A stretch of 64,000 bases of DNA from Planctomycetota bacterium. Its GTDB lineage: Bacteria > Planctomycetota > Planctomycetia > Pirellulales > PALSA-1355. How positions within the stretch are numbered: position 1 is the stretch's first letter; the number at the start of each line of letters is the position of its first letter. Under the pieces are notes generated by a model. The model searched no databases. It saw only the letters and a list, made by a program, of their open reading frames with translations, and was not told where the DNA came from. A program made the position numbers and the translations under genes. Of the stretch, positions 45,773-53,148 are shown piece by piece. The stretch lies in NCBI GenBank assembly GCA_003389325.1, contig QQVE01000047.1:62001-126000 (forward strand), read 5' to 3'.

Positions 45773-47388
45773 GCGGCACCTTCCTGCGGGTTTGCGGTGG
45801 ACGACGACTTGGGCGGAACGTGGCTGGCAATCCACTCGCTCAACGCGCAAATCGTCAGGCTCGGGTTCACGCTCAGATTGACCGGCACCACCGAGCCATC
45901 GGCAATATAGAAGTTATCATATCCGAACGCGCGGCCATACTTGTCGATCACGCCTTCGCTGGGGTCGCGGCCCATGGGGCACCCCCCAAGAATATGTGCC
46001 GTCGAGGTGAGATTGAATAGTGCCTCGCCCCACGTGCAGCCCGTGTCGCCGTCGACCTTCTCGGCCAGGCGATCGGCCACTTCGCCGGCAATCGGCAGGT
46101 ATTTCGGCACTTTGTCGGGCGAATCCCACACCGAATCGACCTGCCGCTTGAACGGCCAGAACCACCGCCGCCGCAGCTTGAGGCTCATGTGGTTGGGCAA
46201 GCTCTGCATTACCAGCAGAATGCCCGTCTTGCGGGCCCAACCCCACGGCTTGCACAACCGCAAGAACTTCAGCGGCCGACGGACAATCTCGCCGAGCAGA
46301 CGCAGCGGCCGCGGCCAGGGCGGCTCGTCCTTGACCATCACGGTGCTCAACAGCGCCATGAAGTCCTGCCCGCGGCCGTAGCGGACCATCTCGACGTGCG
46401 TGTCGGGCGTGGGATAGAAGCCCGAGGCGATGGCGATGCCGTGCGTGTAGTCGGCCTCGCGGCGACGGGTGGTCACGCCCACGATGGCCTCGCTGTTGGT
46501 GCGCACGAACGTGCCGAGACGATCCGAAAGCCGCGCAAGCGAACCGCGCTGCTTGCACTTGAGCAACAGGGGCACTGTGCCCAATACGCCGCCTGACATG
46601 ACGATGCCGCGAGCGCGAAACGTGCGGCGGCGTTTGAAAACCCAGTCGGTGATCTTGCGTGTGTCGACCTCATAGCCGCCTTCAGGCAGCTCGCGGATGT
46701 CGAGCACTTCGGTTTCGGGAATGACTTGCGCGCCGAGCCCTTCGGCCAAGTACAGGTAGTTCTTGTCGAGCGTGTTCTTCGAGCCGTGGCGGCAGCCGAC
46801 CATGCAGCCGCCGCACTGGATGCAGCCCGTGCGTTCGGGCCCCCGGCCGTCGAAGTACGGATCGGGCACAGTCATGCCCGGCTCGCCGAAATAGACGCCA
46901 ACCTGCGTGGGGTGGTAGGTATCACCGCGGTCCATGTCGACGGCAATCTCGCGCAGCACGTGGTCGGTTTCGCTGGGGCAGATGGCCGTGGTCGCGCCGA
47001 GCATCCGCTGCGCCGTGGCATAGTGCGGCGCCAGCAACTGCTTCCAATCACCCATCGAACTCCAGCGCGGATCGGCAAACACGCCATCGGGCGGTACCAA
47101 CAGCGTGTTGGCATACACCAGGCTGCCGCCCCCCACGCCGCAGCCGTGAAAGATGAGCACGTCGCGCAGCATCGTGATGGCTTGAATGCCAAAGCACCGC
47201 GCCAGCGGCGCCCACAGATACTTCCGCACGTTCCAGTTGGTGCGCGGAAAGTCCTCGGCCCGCCAACGCTTGCCGCGTTCCAGCACGCCGACCGAGTATC
47301 CCTTCTCCGACAGCCGCAGCGCCGTCACGCTGCCGCCAAAGCCGGAGCCGACAATCAGATAGTCGAAATCGTAATCGCTACCGCCCAT
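45760..47388 (-). CDS. GMC-type FAD oxidoreductase (cholesterol oxidase-like)
   Basis: This 542-residue flavoprotein has an N-terminal FAD Rossmann motif, DYLIVGSGFGGSVTALRLSE. A large substrate domain has a Cys-rich patch (GCIQCGGCMVGCRHGSKN), and a C-terminal GMC histidine region (STAHILGGCPMG, then a NLSVNPSLTICALSEW helix) follows. It resembles bacterial cholesterol oxidase-like and glucose-methanol-choline proteins that oxidise alcohols. The CxxCxxCxxxC patch could bind an iron-sulfur cluster; this is inference. The start at 47388 (MGGSDYDFD) is chosen because the Rossmann motif follows directly. The downstream ALDH gene is coupled. Confidence 0.88.
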   Translation of the reverse strand: MGGSDYDFDYLIVGSGFGGSVTALRLSEKGYSVGVLERGKRWRAEDFPRTNWNVRKYLWAPLARCFGIQAITMLRDVLIFHGCGVGGGSLVYANTLLVPPDGVFADPRWSSMGDWKQLLAPHYATAQRMLGATTAICPSETDHVLREIAVDMDRGDTYHPTQVGVYFGEPGMTVPDPYFDGRGPERTGCIQCGGCMVGCRHGSKNTLDKNYLYLAEGLGAQVIPETEVLDIRELPEGGYEVDTRKITDWVFKRRRTFRARGIVMSGGVLGTVPLLLKCKQRGSLARLSDRLGTFVRTNSEAIVGVTTRRREADYTHGIAIASGFYPTPDTHVEMVRYGRGQDFMALLSTVMVKDEPPWPRPLRLLGEIVRRPLKFLRLCKPWGWARKTGILLVMQSLPNHMSLKLRRRWFWPFKRQVDSVWDSPDKVPKYLPIAGEVADRLAEKVDGDTGCTWGEALFNLTSTAHILGGCPMGRDPSEGVIDKYGRAFGYDNFYIADGSVVPVNLSVNPSLTICALSEWIASHVPPKSSSTANPQEGAACRP

Positions 47389-47463
47389 GCCATTATTTGA
47401 CCCGCAGCAGCAAGCGCGATGCAACCCTGGCGGGGCGACGTGGTCGGGAGGCCTAGATGCGAC

Positions 47464-47967
47464 CTAGTAGACAATGAAGTGGCCTGCGGGCCACGCGTCG
47501 AACGGCTCGCTCCAGCCGCACGGGAGGCGGCCCGCCTGATAGACGACTAGCAGCTTTTCGAAGAAATCGGGAAGGCCCTTGAACCGCCGTGCGTAGGCAG
47601 CGTAGATCGCAATCATTCCCAATTCAAAACGAACGCCTCTCGACAAGTGGGGCAAATCCATCCGGTCAAGTGCCGCATTCACACCCGGCATGACCTCGTT
47701 GTCCAGTTTTTCGTTCGTGTAGTCAGCCAAAGGGTTCCAATGGGATCCATAGCACTCAGGGTGGTTCACTGATAGGAATGCCGTGAGATCTCCACGCGCC
47801 TCGTTTCGCACATCCGCCCATAAGTCCGATTCGCGGCCCGCGACTGCAGCAGCCAATATCGGCAAGCGATCAACGTAGATCTCCATATCTAGCGGCTCAT
47901 CTTGGCCACATTTCTCGAACCACCGAATCACTTTCAGACTTCGATAAATCTCGAGATCAGGCTCCAC
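47464..47967 (-). CDS. hypothetical protein of the accessory island
   Basis: This 167-residue soluble protein was not recognised. Helical segments alternate with aromatic-rich patches (GSHWNPLADYTNEKLDNEV). The GTG at 47967 is preferred, since GGAGA lies seven bases upstream and the longer frame to 48057 would overlap the next gene. It belongs to a four-gene minus-strand group with two tandem paralogues and a pentapeptide protein. Its aromatic, acidic composition would fit an immunity or metabolic accessory protein. Function is unknown. Confidence 0.6.
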   Translation of the reverse strand: MEPDLEIYRSLKVIRWFEKCGQDEPLDMEIYVDRLPILAAAVAGRESDLWADVRNEARGDLTAFLSVNHPECYGSHWNPLADYTNEKLDNEVMPGVNAALDRMDLPHLSRGVRFELGMIAIYAAYARRFKGLPDFFEKLLVVYQAGRLPCGWSEPFDAWPAGHFIVY

Positions 47968-48038
47968 GCTAGATCTCCAGAACCTGGTGGAAGTGGACGC
48001 GAGGCGGACCCGCTCCGGTGCAAGCACGAGTCTCTGTG

Positions 48039-48371
48039 TCAGTAGTCCGGGTACCACTGCACATACAGCTTGGGCTCTCCCTGAAATCCCGCCGCTCTCA
48101 GCTTCACCTTCGTCTCCTGCATGATCGTCTCCAGCTCCGCGCGCGTTAGTTGCGTTTCCAGGCCGTTCTCCGGGCCGAGAATAGCGATCTGCGCACCGAC
48201 GAAGAGCAAGTAGCGGTCACCATCTACAAAGAAGTTTTCCCAGAAATGCCTCAGCCGTGCATCGCGCGCTGCAACGATTCGTGGATCCGTGCGCGACTCC
48301 AAGGCTTCCATCTCATGGTCAGCGGTTTCAAACCGCAGCCCGAAGTACACAATGCATGCATCCGCACTCAT
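48039..48371 (-). CDS. 110-residue tandem paralogue A
   Basis: This 110-residue protein was not recognised. It aligns without gaps to the neighbour at 48405-48737, with about 64 of 110 positions identical by eye. Both share MSADxCxVYFGLRFE at the start and GEPKLYVQ, then PDY, at the end. The start ATG at 48371 follows AGAGGG. A conserved TDPRxxAARDARLR segment sits at about 28-41. It looks like a small alpha/beta fold without a signal peptide. The tandem arrangement suggests recent duplication and divergence. Confidence 0.72.
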   Translation of the reverse strand: MSADACIVYFGLRFETADHEMEALESRTDPRIVAARDARLRHFWENFFVDGDRYLLFVGAQIAILGPENGLETQLTRAELETIMQETKVKLRAAGFQGEPKLYVQWYPDY

Positions 48372-48404
48372 AATGACCCTCTGCATTTCGAACCAACCGG
48401 ACGC

Positions 48405-48737
48405 CTAGTAGTCCGGAAAATACTGCACGTAGAGCTTCGGCTCCCCTTCGAAACTGGCCGCTTTCAGCTTCGCGGTGGTTTCATCCATGATCGCTTCCAA
48501 CCCCGCGCGGGACAGTTCCACGTCCAGCTTTCCGTCGATTCCCATCACTCCGATTTCAGCGCCGACAAGAAGATAATAACGCTCATCGCCGTCGGCAACG
48601 CTCCCCCAGTAGCGTCGGAGACGCGCATCCCGCGCTGCGATCATGCGGGGATCGGTGCGTGCTTCGACCGCGTCGATCTCACCCTCCGGGATCTCGAAAC
48701 GCAGCCCGAAGTAGACGGCACACTCGTCCGCGCTCAT
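48405..48737 (-). CDS. 110-residue tandem paralogue B
   Basis: This 110-residue protein was not recognised and is a close paralogue of the downstream gene. It begins 94 bases after the pentapeptide gene stop, and its own stop lies 33 bases before paralogue A. The conserved core TDPRMIAARDARLRRYWG and C-terminus GEPKLYVQYFPDY are shared, while residues 15-25 and 45-70 vary most. Variation is concentrated in the middle, as expected if each copy binds a different partner. The frame is open to 48818 but lacks support there. Confidence 0.72.
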   Translation of the reverse strand: MSADECAVYFGLRFEIPEGEIDAVEARTDPRMIAARDARLRRYWGSVADGDERYYLLVGAEIGVMGIDGKLDVELSRAGLEAIMDETTAKLKAASFEGEPKLYVQYFPDY

Positions 48738-48830
48738 AGTCTCGTGATCCAAACGTCGCGATAGTGAAATTCCCCAGGAGGAGTTCGATGCGGTCCATGT
48801 GCGTTTGAATGGTGGCATACGTCCCGTTCG

Positions 48831-49379
48831 CTAGACGATCACGACGCCACTTGTGTCGCAGCCTACGAGTTGATCGAAATTCGGACTGCAGACCTCAAAC
48901 TTCACGCCTCGTAAATCGCAGTCTTCAAAAGACGCCCCGTCAAACTTGCAGTCGATGAAACGACAGGCTCGGAACTCGAGCGATCTAAATTGAGAGTTTC
49001 TAAAATCGCACGACTGAAAAGCTACTCTCCGCCCGCCATACTCTTTTATGCCGCGCCCCTTGAGTGACGCGCTTGAAAAGCTGCAGTTTGAAAACAAGGC
49101 ATCATCCATCGTTGGTGCAGTAATCCTCGATGACCTGAAACCACAGTTCGAGAATCTTGCACTAGTCATGTTGCATGTATCAAAGATACTTTCGTCGAAA
49201 CTCACGTCGCTGAAACTGGCAGACGCAAATGAACAAGAAAAGCGACAACATGCCAAGTTGGCTAACCTGACGTCGACTTGCTCGAAGGAAGCGTACTCCA
49301 ATTGACCGATTGCACCATCGAGACCAACGATCATTCCTCGAAGGTCCACCTCACCGTACAGTGATCTAGTGTGGAACAC
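48831..49379 (-). CDS. pentapeptide-repeat protein, start doubtful
   Basis: This 182-residue protein is made of pentapeptide-repeat units of the A(D/N)Lxx type (ASFEQVDVRLANLACCRFS, FRNSQFRSLEFRACRFIDCKF), which fold into a quadrilateral beta-helix. Such proteins include gyrase-protecting Qnr-like and many structural ones. The first start codon is a GTG at 49379 without a ribosome binding site. The same frame reads as plausible protein for about 35 more codons (EEFRLENSWAKLSYLADIE) up to a TGA at 49485-49487, with no start codon there. This may be an N-terminal truncation. The gene is visibly lower in GC than its neighbours, which suggests transfer. Confidence 0.65.
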   Translation of the reverse strand: MFHTRSLYGEVDLRGMIVGLDGAIGQLEYASFEQVDVRLANLACCRFSCSFASASFSDVSFDESIFDTCNMTSARFSNCGFRSSRITAPTMDDALFSNCSFSSASLKGRGIKEYGGRRVAFQSCDFRNSQFRSLEFRACRFIDCKFDGASFEDCDLRGVKFEVCSPNFDQLVGCDTSGVVIV

Positions 49380-49631
49380 TGCGTTCAGTTGGCTTTCGAT
49401 GTCAGCCAGATAGCTGAGTTTTGCCCAACTGTTCTCAAGTCTGAATTCTTCATGGAAACTTGTGAGGCACGATGAAGGTATGTCTCATCCGGATCTTGTC
49501 GCCCGCCACACTATCTGGGCCTCATGGCTCGACCCGAGATTCTACCGCGCGGAACAGCCAACAAAGTGAACTTCCGGTAGTGCCTGCTTGCCGGGGCAGC
49601 ATAAAATGGGGCACGAATGCGGAGGATAGCG

Positions 49632-51047
49632 ATGCCCTATCAGAGTACGGTTCGCGGCGAGCGATTTGCCTTTGCGGACTTGCGCGAATTGCTGGCCAAG
49701 GCCAACGAAGAGAAATCGGGGGATGAGCTGGCCGAAATCGCTGCGGCCAGCCAGCGGGAGCGCGTTGCCGCCAAGCGGGCGCTTGCCGAAGTGACGCTTG
49801 CCGAGATCCTTGCCAATCCGGTGATCGATCCGGACAACGACGAAGTTTCACGGCTGATCGTCGACTCGCACGACGCGGCGGCCTTCGCGGAGCTGGCCAA
49901 CCTGACCGTGGGCGAGTTTCGCGAGTGGCTGCTCGACGACGCTACGGACGAGGCCAAGCTGCACGACGTGCGTTGGGCGATCACGCCGGAAATGGCTGCC
50001 GCGGCGGCGAAGCTGATGAGCAACAAGGACCTGGTGCTCGTGGCGGCCAAGATTCGCAACGTCACTCGGCTGCGCAATACGCTGGGCCAGCGCTGCGTGC
50101 TGGCCATCCGACTACAGCCCAATCATCCGGCCGACGACCTGGGCGGCATCCTGCTCTCGGCGGTCGACGGTCTGTTGTACGGCACGGGCGACGCGGTGAT
50201 CGGAGTCAACCCGGCCATCGAATCGGTCGACACCGTGGCTTCGATCCTGCACGCGCTGGATCGGCTGATCGGCGTCAGCGGCGCTCCGACCCAGCACTGT
50301 TGTCTCGCGCACATCACCACCCAACTGGCGGCACTCGAGCGCGGAGCCCCGATCGATCTGCTGTTTCAGTCCGTCGCCGGAACCGAAGCCGCCAACGCCA
50401 GCTTCGGCATCAGCCTGGCCACCTTGCGGGAAGGGCGCGAGCGCGTGCTCGAACACCACCAGAGACGCGACGTGGCCTGGGTCGGTCAGAACGTGATGTA
50501 CTTCGAAACCGGCCAGGGCAGTGCGCTGTCCGCCGACGCCCATCAGGGCGTCGATCAATTGACGTGCGAGGCCCGCGCCTACGCCGTGGCCCGCGCGTTC
50601 GATCCGCTGTTAGTCAACACGGTAGTGGGCTTCATCGGCCCCGAGTACTTGCTCGACGAGCGGCAGATCACCCGCGCGGGGCTCGAGGATCACTTCATGG
50701 GCAAGCTGCTGGGACTGCCGATGGGGTGCGACGTGTGCTACACGAACCACGCCGCGGCCGATCAGAATTCCGTCGAAAACCTGCTGGTGCTGCTCACCGC
50801 CGCCGGCTGCAACTACTTCATGGGCGTACCCTGCGGCGACGACGTCATGCTCAGCTACCAGTCGACCAGCTACCACGACGGCGCGGCGATGCGCAAGCTG
50901 TTTGGGCTTTCGCCGGCACCAGAATTTCTCGCCTGGCTCGAACAGCGCGGCATCTTCGCCGACGGCCAGCTCAGCCTCGCCGAGCCGGCCAGCCATCCGC
51001 TGTTGGGGCAACTGGAGAGTGTACTGGCCGATTCCAGCGCGAATTGA
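49632..51047 (+). CDS. eutB: ethanolamine ammonia-lyase large subunit
   Basis: This 471-residue TIM-barrel subunit binds ethanolamine and adenosylcobalamin and cleaves it to acetaldehyde and ammonia. Family motifs include IRLQPNHPADDLGG, GDAVIGVNPAIES, VAGTEAANASFGI and CYTNHAAADQNSVENLL, with conserved glutamate and aspartate contacts. The ATG at 49632 follows a perfect GGAGG. It is followed 17 bases later by eutC. No reactivase (eutA), permease or microcompartment gene is in the window, and no cobalamin riboswitch was seen upstream, although B12 is required. Confidence 0.96.
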   Translation: MPYQSTVRGERFAFADLRELLAKANEEKSGDELAEIAAASQRERVAAKRALAEVTLAEILANPVIDPDNDEVSRLIVDSHDAAAFAELANLTVGEFREWLLDDATDEAKLHDVRWAITPEMAAAAAKLMSNKDLVLVAAKIRNVTRLRNTLGQRCVLAIRLQPNHPADDLGGILLSAVDGLLYGTGDAVIGVNPAIESVDTVASILHALDRLIGVSGAPTQHCCLAHITTQLAALERGAPIDLLFQSVAGTEAANASFGISLATLREGRERVLEHHQRRDVAWVGQNVMYFETGQGSALSADAHQGVDQLTCEARAYAVARAFDPLLVNTVVGFIGPEYLLDERQITRAGLEDHFMGKLLGLPMGCDVCYTNHAAADQNSVENLLVLLTAAGCNYFMGVPCGDDVMLSYQSTSYHDGAAMRKLFGLSPAPEFLAWLEQRGIFADGQLSLAEPASHPLLGQLESVLADSSAN

Positions 51048-51064
51048 GTAGCGAAAGGCTCGCC

Positions 51065-51874
51065 GTGTCCAAGAAGTCGTCTATCAACCGAGATGCCCCG
51101 CTGCCCGCCGTCGCGGCAAAGGCGCTAGCCGCCTTGCGAGCCCGAACTCCGGCGCGATTGGTCGTGGGTCGGGCGGGGCCGTCCTATCGCACGGCGACAC
51201 AGCTTGAATTGCGCGAGGACCACGCGGCGGCGGTCGACGCCGTGCAGACCGAGATGGACCTGGTACGTGACTTCGGCCAGGAGCTTGTCGACGCATGTGA
51301 GCTGTTCGAGGTGCGGACGCTGGCCGAGTCGAAAGCCGAGTATCTCAAACGCCCACAGTTGGGTCGCCAGTTCGGCCCCGAGGCGCAGGCGGCCATTCGC
51401 GAGCAGTGCCCGGGGAATGTCGATTTGCAGATCGCCATCGGCGACGGATTGAGCGCCGCCGCCGTGGCCACGGGCGTGCCCGCGTTATTGCCGCTGGTGA
51501 TCGATGGGGCCCAGCAGCACGGATGGAGTGTGGGCCGCACATTCGCGATCCGCTATTGCCGCGTGGGTATCTTGAACGAGATCGGCGAGCTGCTCGCACC
51601 ACGTGTGGTCGTGCTGCTGGTGGGTGAGCGACCGGGGCTGGTGACGGCCGAGAGCCTGTCGGCCTACATGGCGTTTCGCCCGCGCCGGGGGCATACCGAC
51701 GCCGAGCGGAACTTGATTTCGAACATCCATGCCCGCGGCATTCCGCCCCAGCGAGCGGCTGAGCGCATCCTGGCGTTGGCGGCTCAGATGATGCAAGCCG
51801 AGACCAGCGGAGTAGCCATCAAGGAACAACTTCCCGGGCAGGCGATCGGCAAGCAGGCGCCGCGGATCAGTTGA
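51065..51874 (+). CDS. eutC: ethanolamine ammonia-lyase small subunit
   Basis: This 269-residue partner of EutB completes the holoenzyme. The B12-binding side shows DLQIAIGDGLSAAAVAT near 125, and further family blocks RTFAIRYCRVGILNEIGE and VVLLVGERPGLVTAESLSAY follow. The start is a GTG at 51065, 17 bases after the eutB stop; the open frame far upstream is antisense-like read-through of eutB. Stop overlaps the convergent dehydrogenase by eight bases. Confidence 0.95.
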   Translation: MSKKSSINRDAPLPAVAAKALAALRARTPARLVVGRAGPSYRTATQLELREDHAAAVDAVQTEMDLVRDFGQELVDACELFEVRTLAESKAEYLKRPQLGRQFGPEAQAAIREQCPGNVDLQIAIGDGLSAAAVATGVPALLPLVIDGAQQHGWSVGRTFAIRYCRVGILNEIGELLAPRVVVLLVGERPGLVTAESLSAYMAFRPRRGHTDAERNLISNIHARGIPPQRAAERILALAAQMMQAETSGVAIKEQLPGQAIGKQAPRIS

Positions 51875-52862
51875 CGACGTTCCGCATCGGCAGCCCCAGC
51901 AGAGCCCGGCGGCACGACTCGCTGCCCTTGGCCCGCATTTCGAGCATGCCCTCCTCGCAGTAGAAGGCCGCATGCGGGTTGACGATCAGCCGGTGGTAGG
52001 CAGGATGCTCGGGATCGCGCCAGGCGACCAGCAGAGGATCGTTCTCCGGCGGCGGCTCGATTTCCAACACGTCGATGCCGGCCCCGGCCAGATGCCCCGA
52101 GGCCAGCGCGTCGGGAATGGCCGACACGTCCACGACCCCGCCGCGCGAGGTGTTGATCAGAAACGAACCCGCCGGCATCTTGGCAATCTCTTCGCGGCCC
52201 ACGAGGTGAAACGTCTCGGGCGTAAGCGGGCAGTGCGGACTGAGCACGTGCGATTGAGCCAGCAGCTCGTCGAGCGTCTCGACGCGCCGCACGCCGATCG
52301 ACTTGTCGCGCCCATCGGGCACGTAGGGGTCGTAAAACACGACCTCCATGCCCAGGGCCTTGGCCCGCAATGCCGCGGCCGTGCCGATGCGTCCCAGTCC
52401 GATGATGCCAAACACGCGTCCGCGCAGCCGCCAGACGGGATAGGCCTGCTTATAAAGCCATTCGCCCTTCGATTCACGCAGCCGCGAGTTGAACAACGTG
52501 ATGCCGCGCGTCAGGGCCAGCATCATGCCGATCGCCGAGTCGGCCACTTCTTCAGTCCCGTAGTCCGGCACGTTGCATACGTCGATGCCGCGCTCGCGGG
52601 CCAGCCGCCAGTCGACGTTGTCGTATCCCACACCACAGCGAACGATCAACTTGCACTGCTTCAGGCGGTCGATCGTTTGCGCGGTGATCGAGACCGTGTG
52701 ATACATCATGATCGCGGCGGCGTCTTCGATGCGGCCGGCGATCTCTTCCTCGCTCGAAGCGTCCAGCGCCACGACGTCAGCAATGTCGGCAAGCACTTTC
52801 CGCTCGGTTTCGAGCGGGCCGGCAACAAAGTCGGTGATCACAACGCGGGGACGCTGGCTCAT
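51867..52862 (-). CDS. D-2-hydroxyacid dehydrogenase (phosphoglycerate dehydrogenase-like)
   Basis: This 331-residue NAD-dependent dehydrogenase has a split catalytic domain with the Rossmann motif GIIGLGRIGTAAALRAKALG. Active-site residues are the arginine of NTSRGGVVDV, a glutamate in IDVLEIEPPPE and a histidine in NPHAAFY. It resembles C-terminal-binding-protein/SerA-type dehydrogenases of 2-oxo acids such as glyoxylate or hydroxypyruvate. It is about the usual length for a single-domain member. The ATG at 52862 is used. The substrate is uncertain. Confidence 0.9.
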   Translation of the reverse strand: MSQRPRVVITDFVAGPLETERKVLADIADVVALDASSEEEIAGRIEDAAAIMMYHTVSITAQTIDRLKQCKLIVRCGVGYDNVDWRLARERGIDVCNVPDYGTEEVADSAIGMMLALTRGITLFNSRLRESKGEWLYKQAYPVWRLRGRVFGIIGLGRIGTAAALRAKALGMEVVFYDPYVPDGRDKSIGVRRVETLDELLAQSHVLSPHCPLTPETFHLVGREEIAKMPAGSFLINTSRGGVVDVSAIPDALASGHLAGAGIDVLEIEPPPENDPLLVAWRDPEHPAYHRLIVNPHAAFYCEEGMLEMRAKGSESCRRALLGLPMRNVVN

Positions 52863-53038
52863 GGAAGGCAGTCCGTCGGGTAGGCATACAAGCGCGCCGC
52901 TGGGCACGCGGGGGAAGTCGACGAGTTTATCCCACGCGTCGCCGGCAGCACAAGGTTCAGCCCGAAGCCACCAACGACGGCGCGTGACAAACCCGCGCGA
53001 AGTGCACGAAACATCGCCCGCACCCGCCCATCGCGTTC

Positions 53039-53067
53039 TTGCAATTCGCCCCTTCCGCGAGGATAAT
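53039..53067 (+). promoter_or_regulatory. candidate promoter of the PPC-domain protein gene
   Basis: TTGCAA (53039-53044), 17 bases, GATAAT (53062-53067). The predicted leader is about 75 nt to the ATG at 53149, in the divergent gap with the dehydrogenase gene. Confidence 0.5.
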
Positions 53068-53148
53068 CGTAGACGCCTACCCGAGTGCCCTGCCCTGCAT
53101 ACCCGCCCCTGATCCAGCCCAACTTGCAATCAGCCCGAAGGTGTCCTG

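Noticed and set aside
49380-49631. A cobalamin riboswitch upstream of eutB.
   Set aside because: The B12-box sequence and the long conserved helices were looked for and not found in this 252-base gap.
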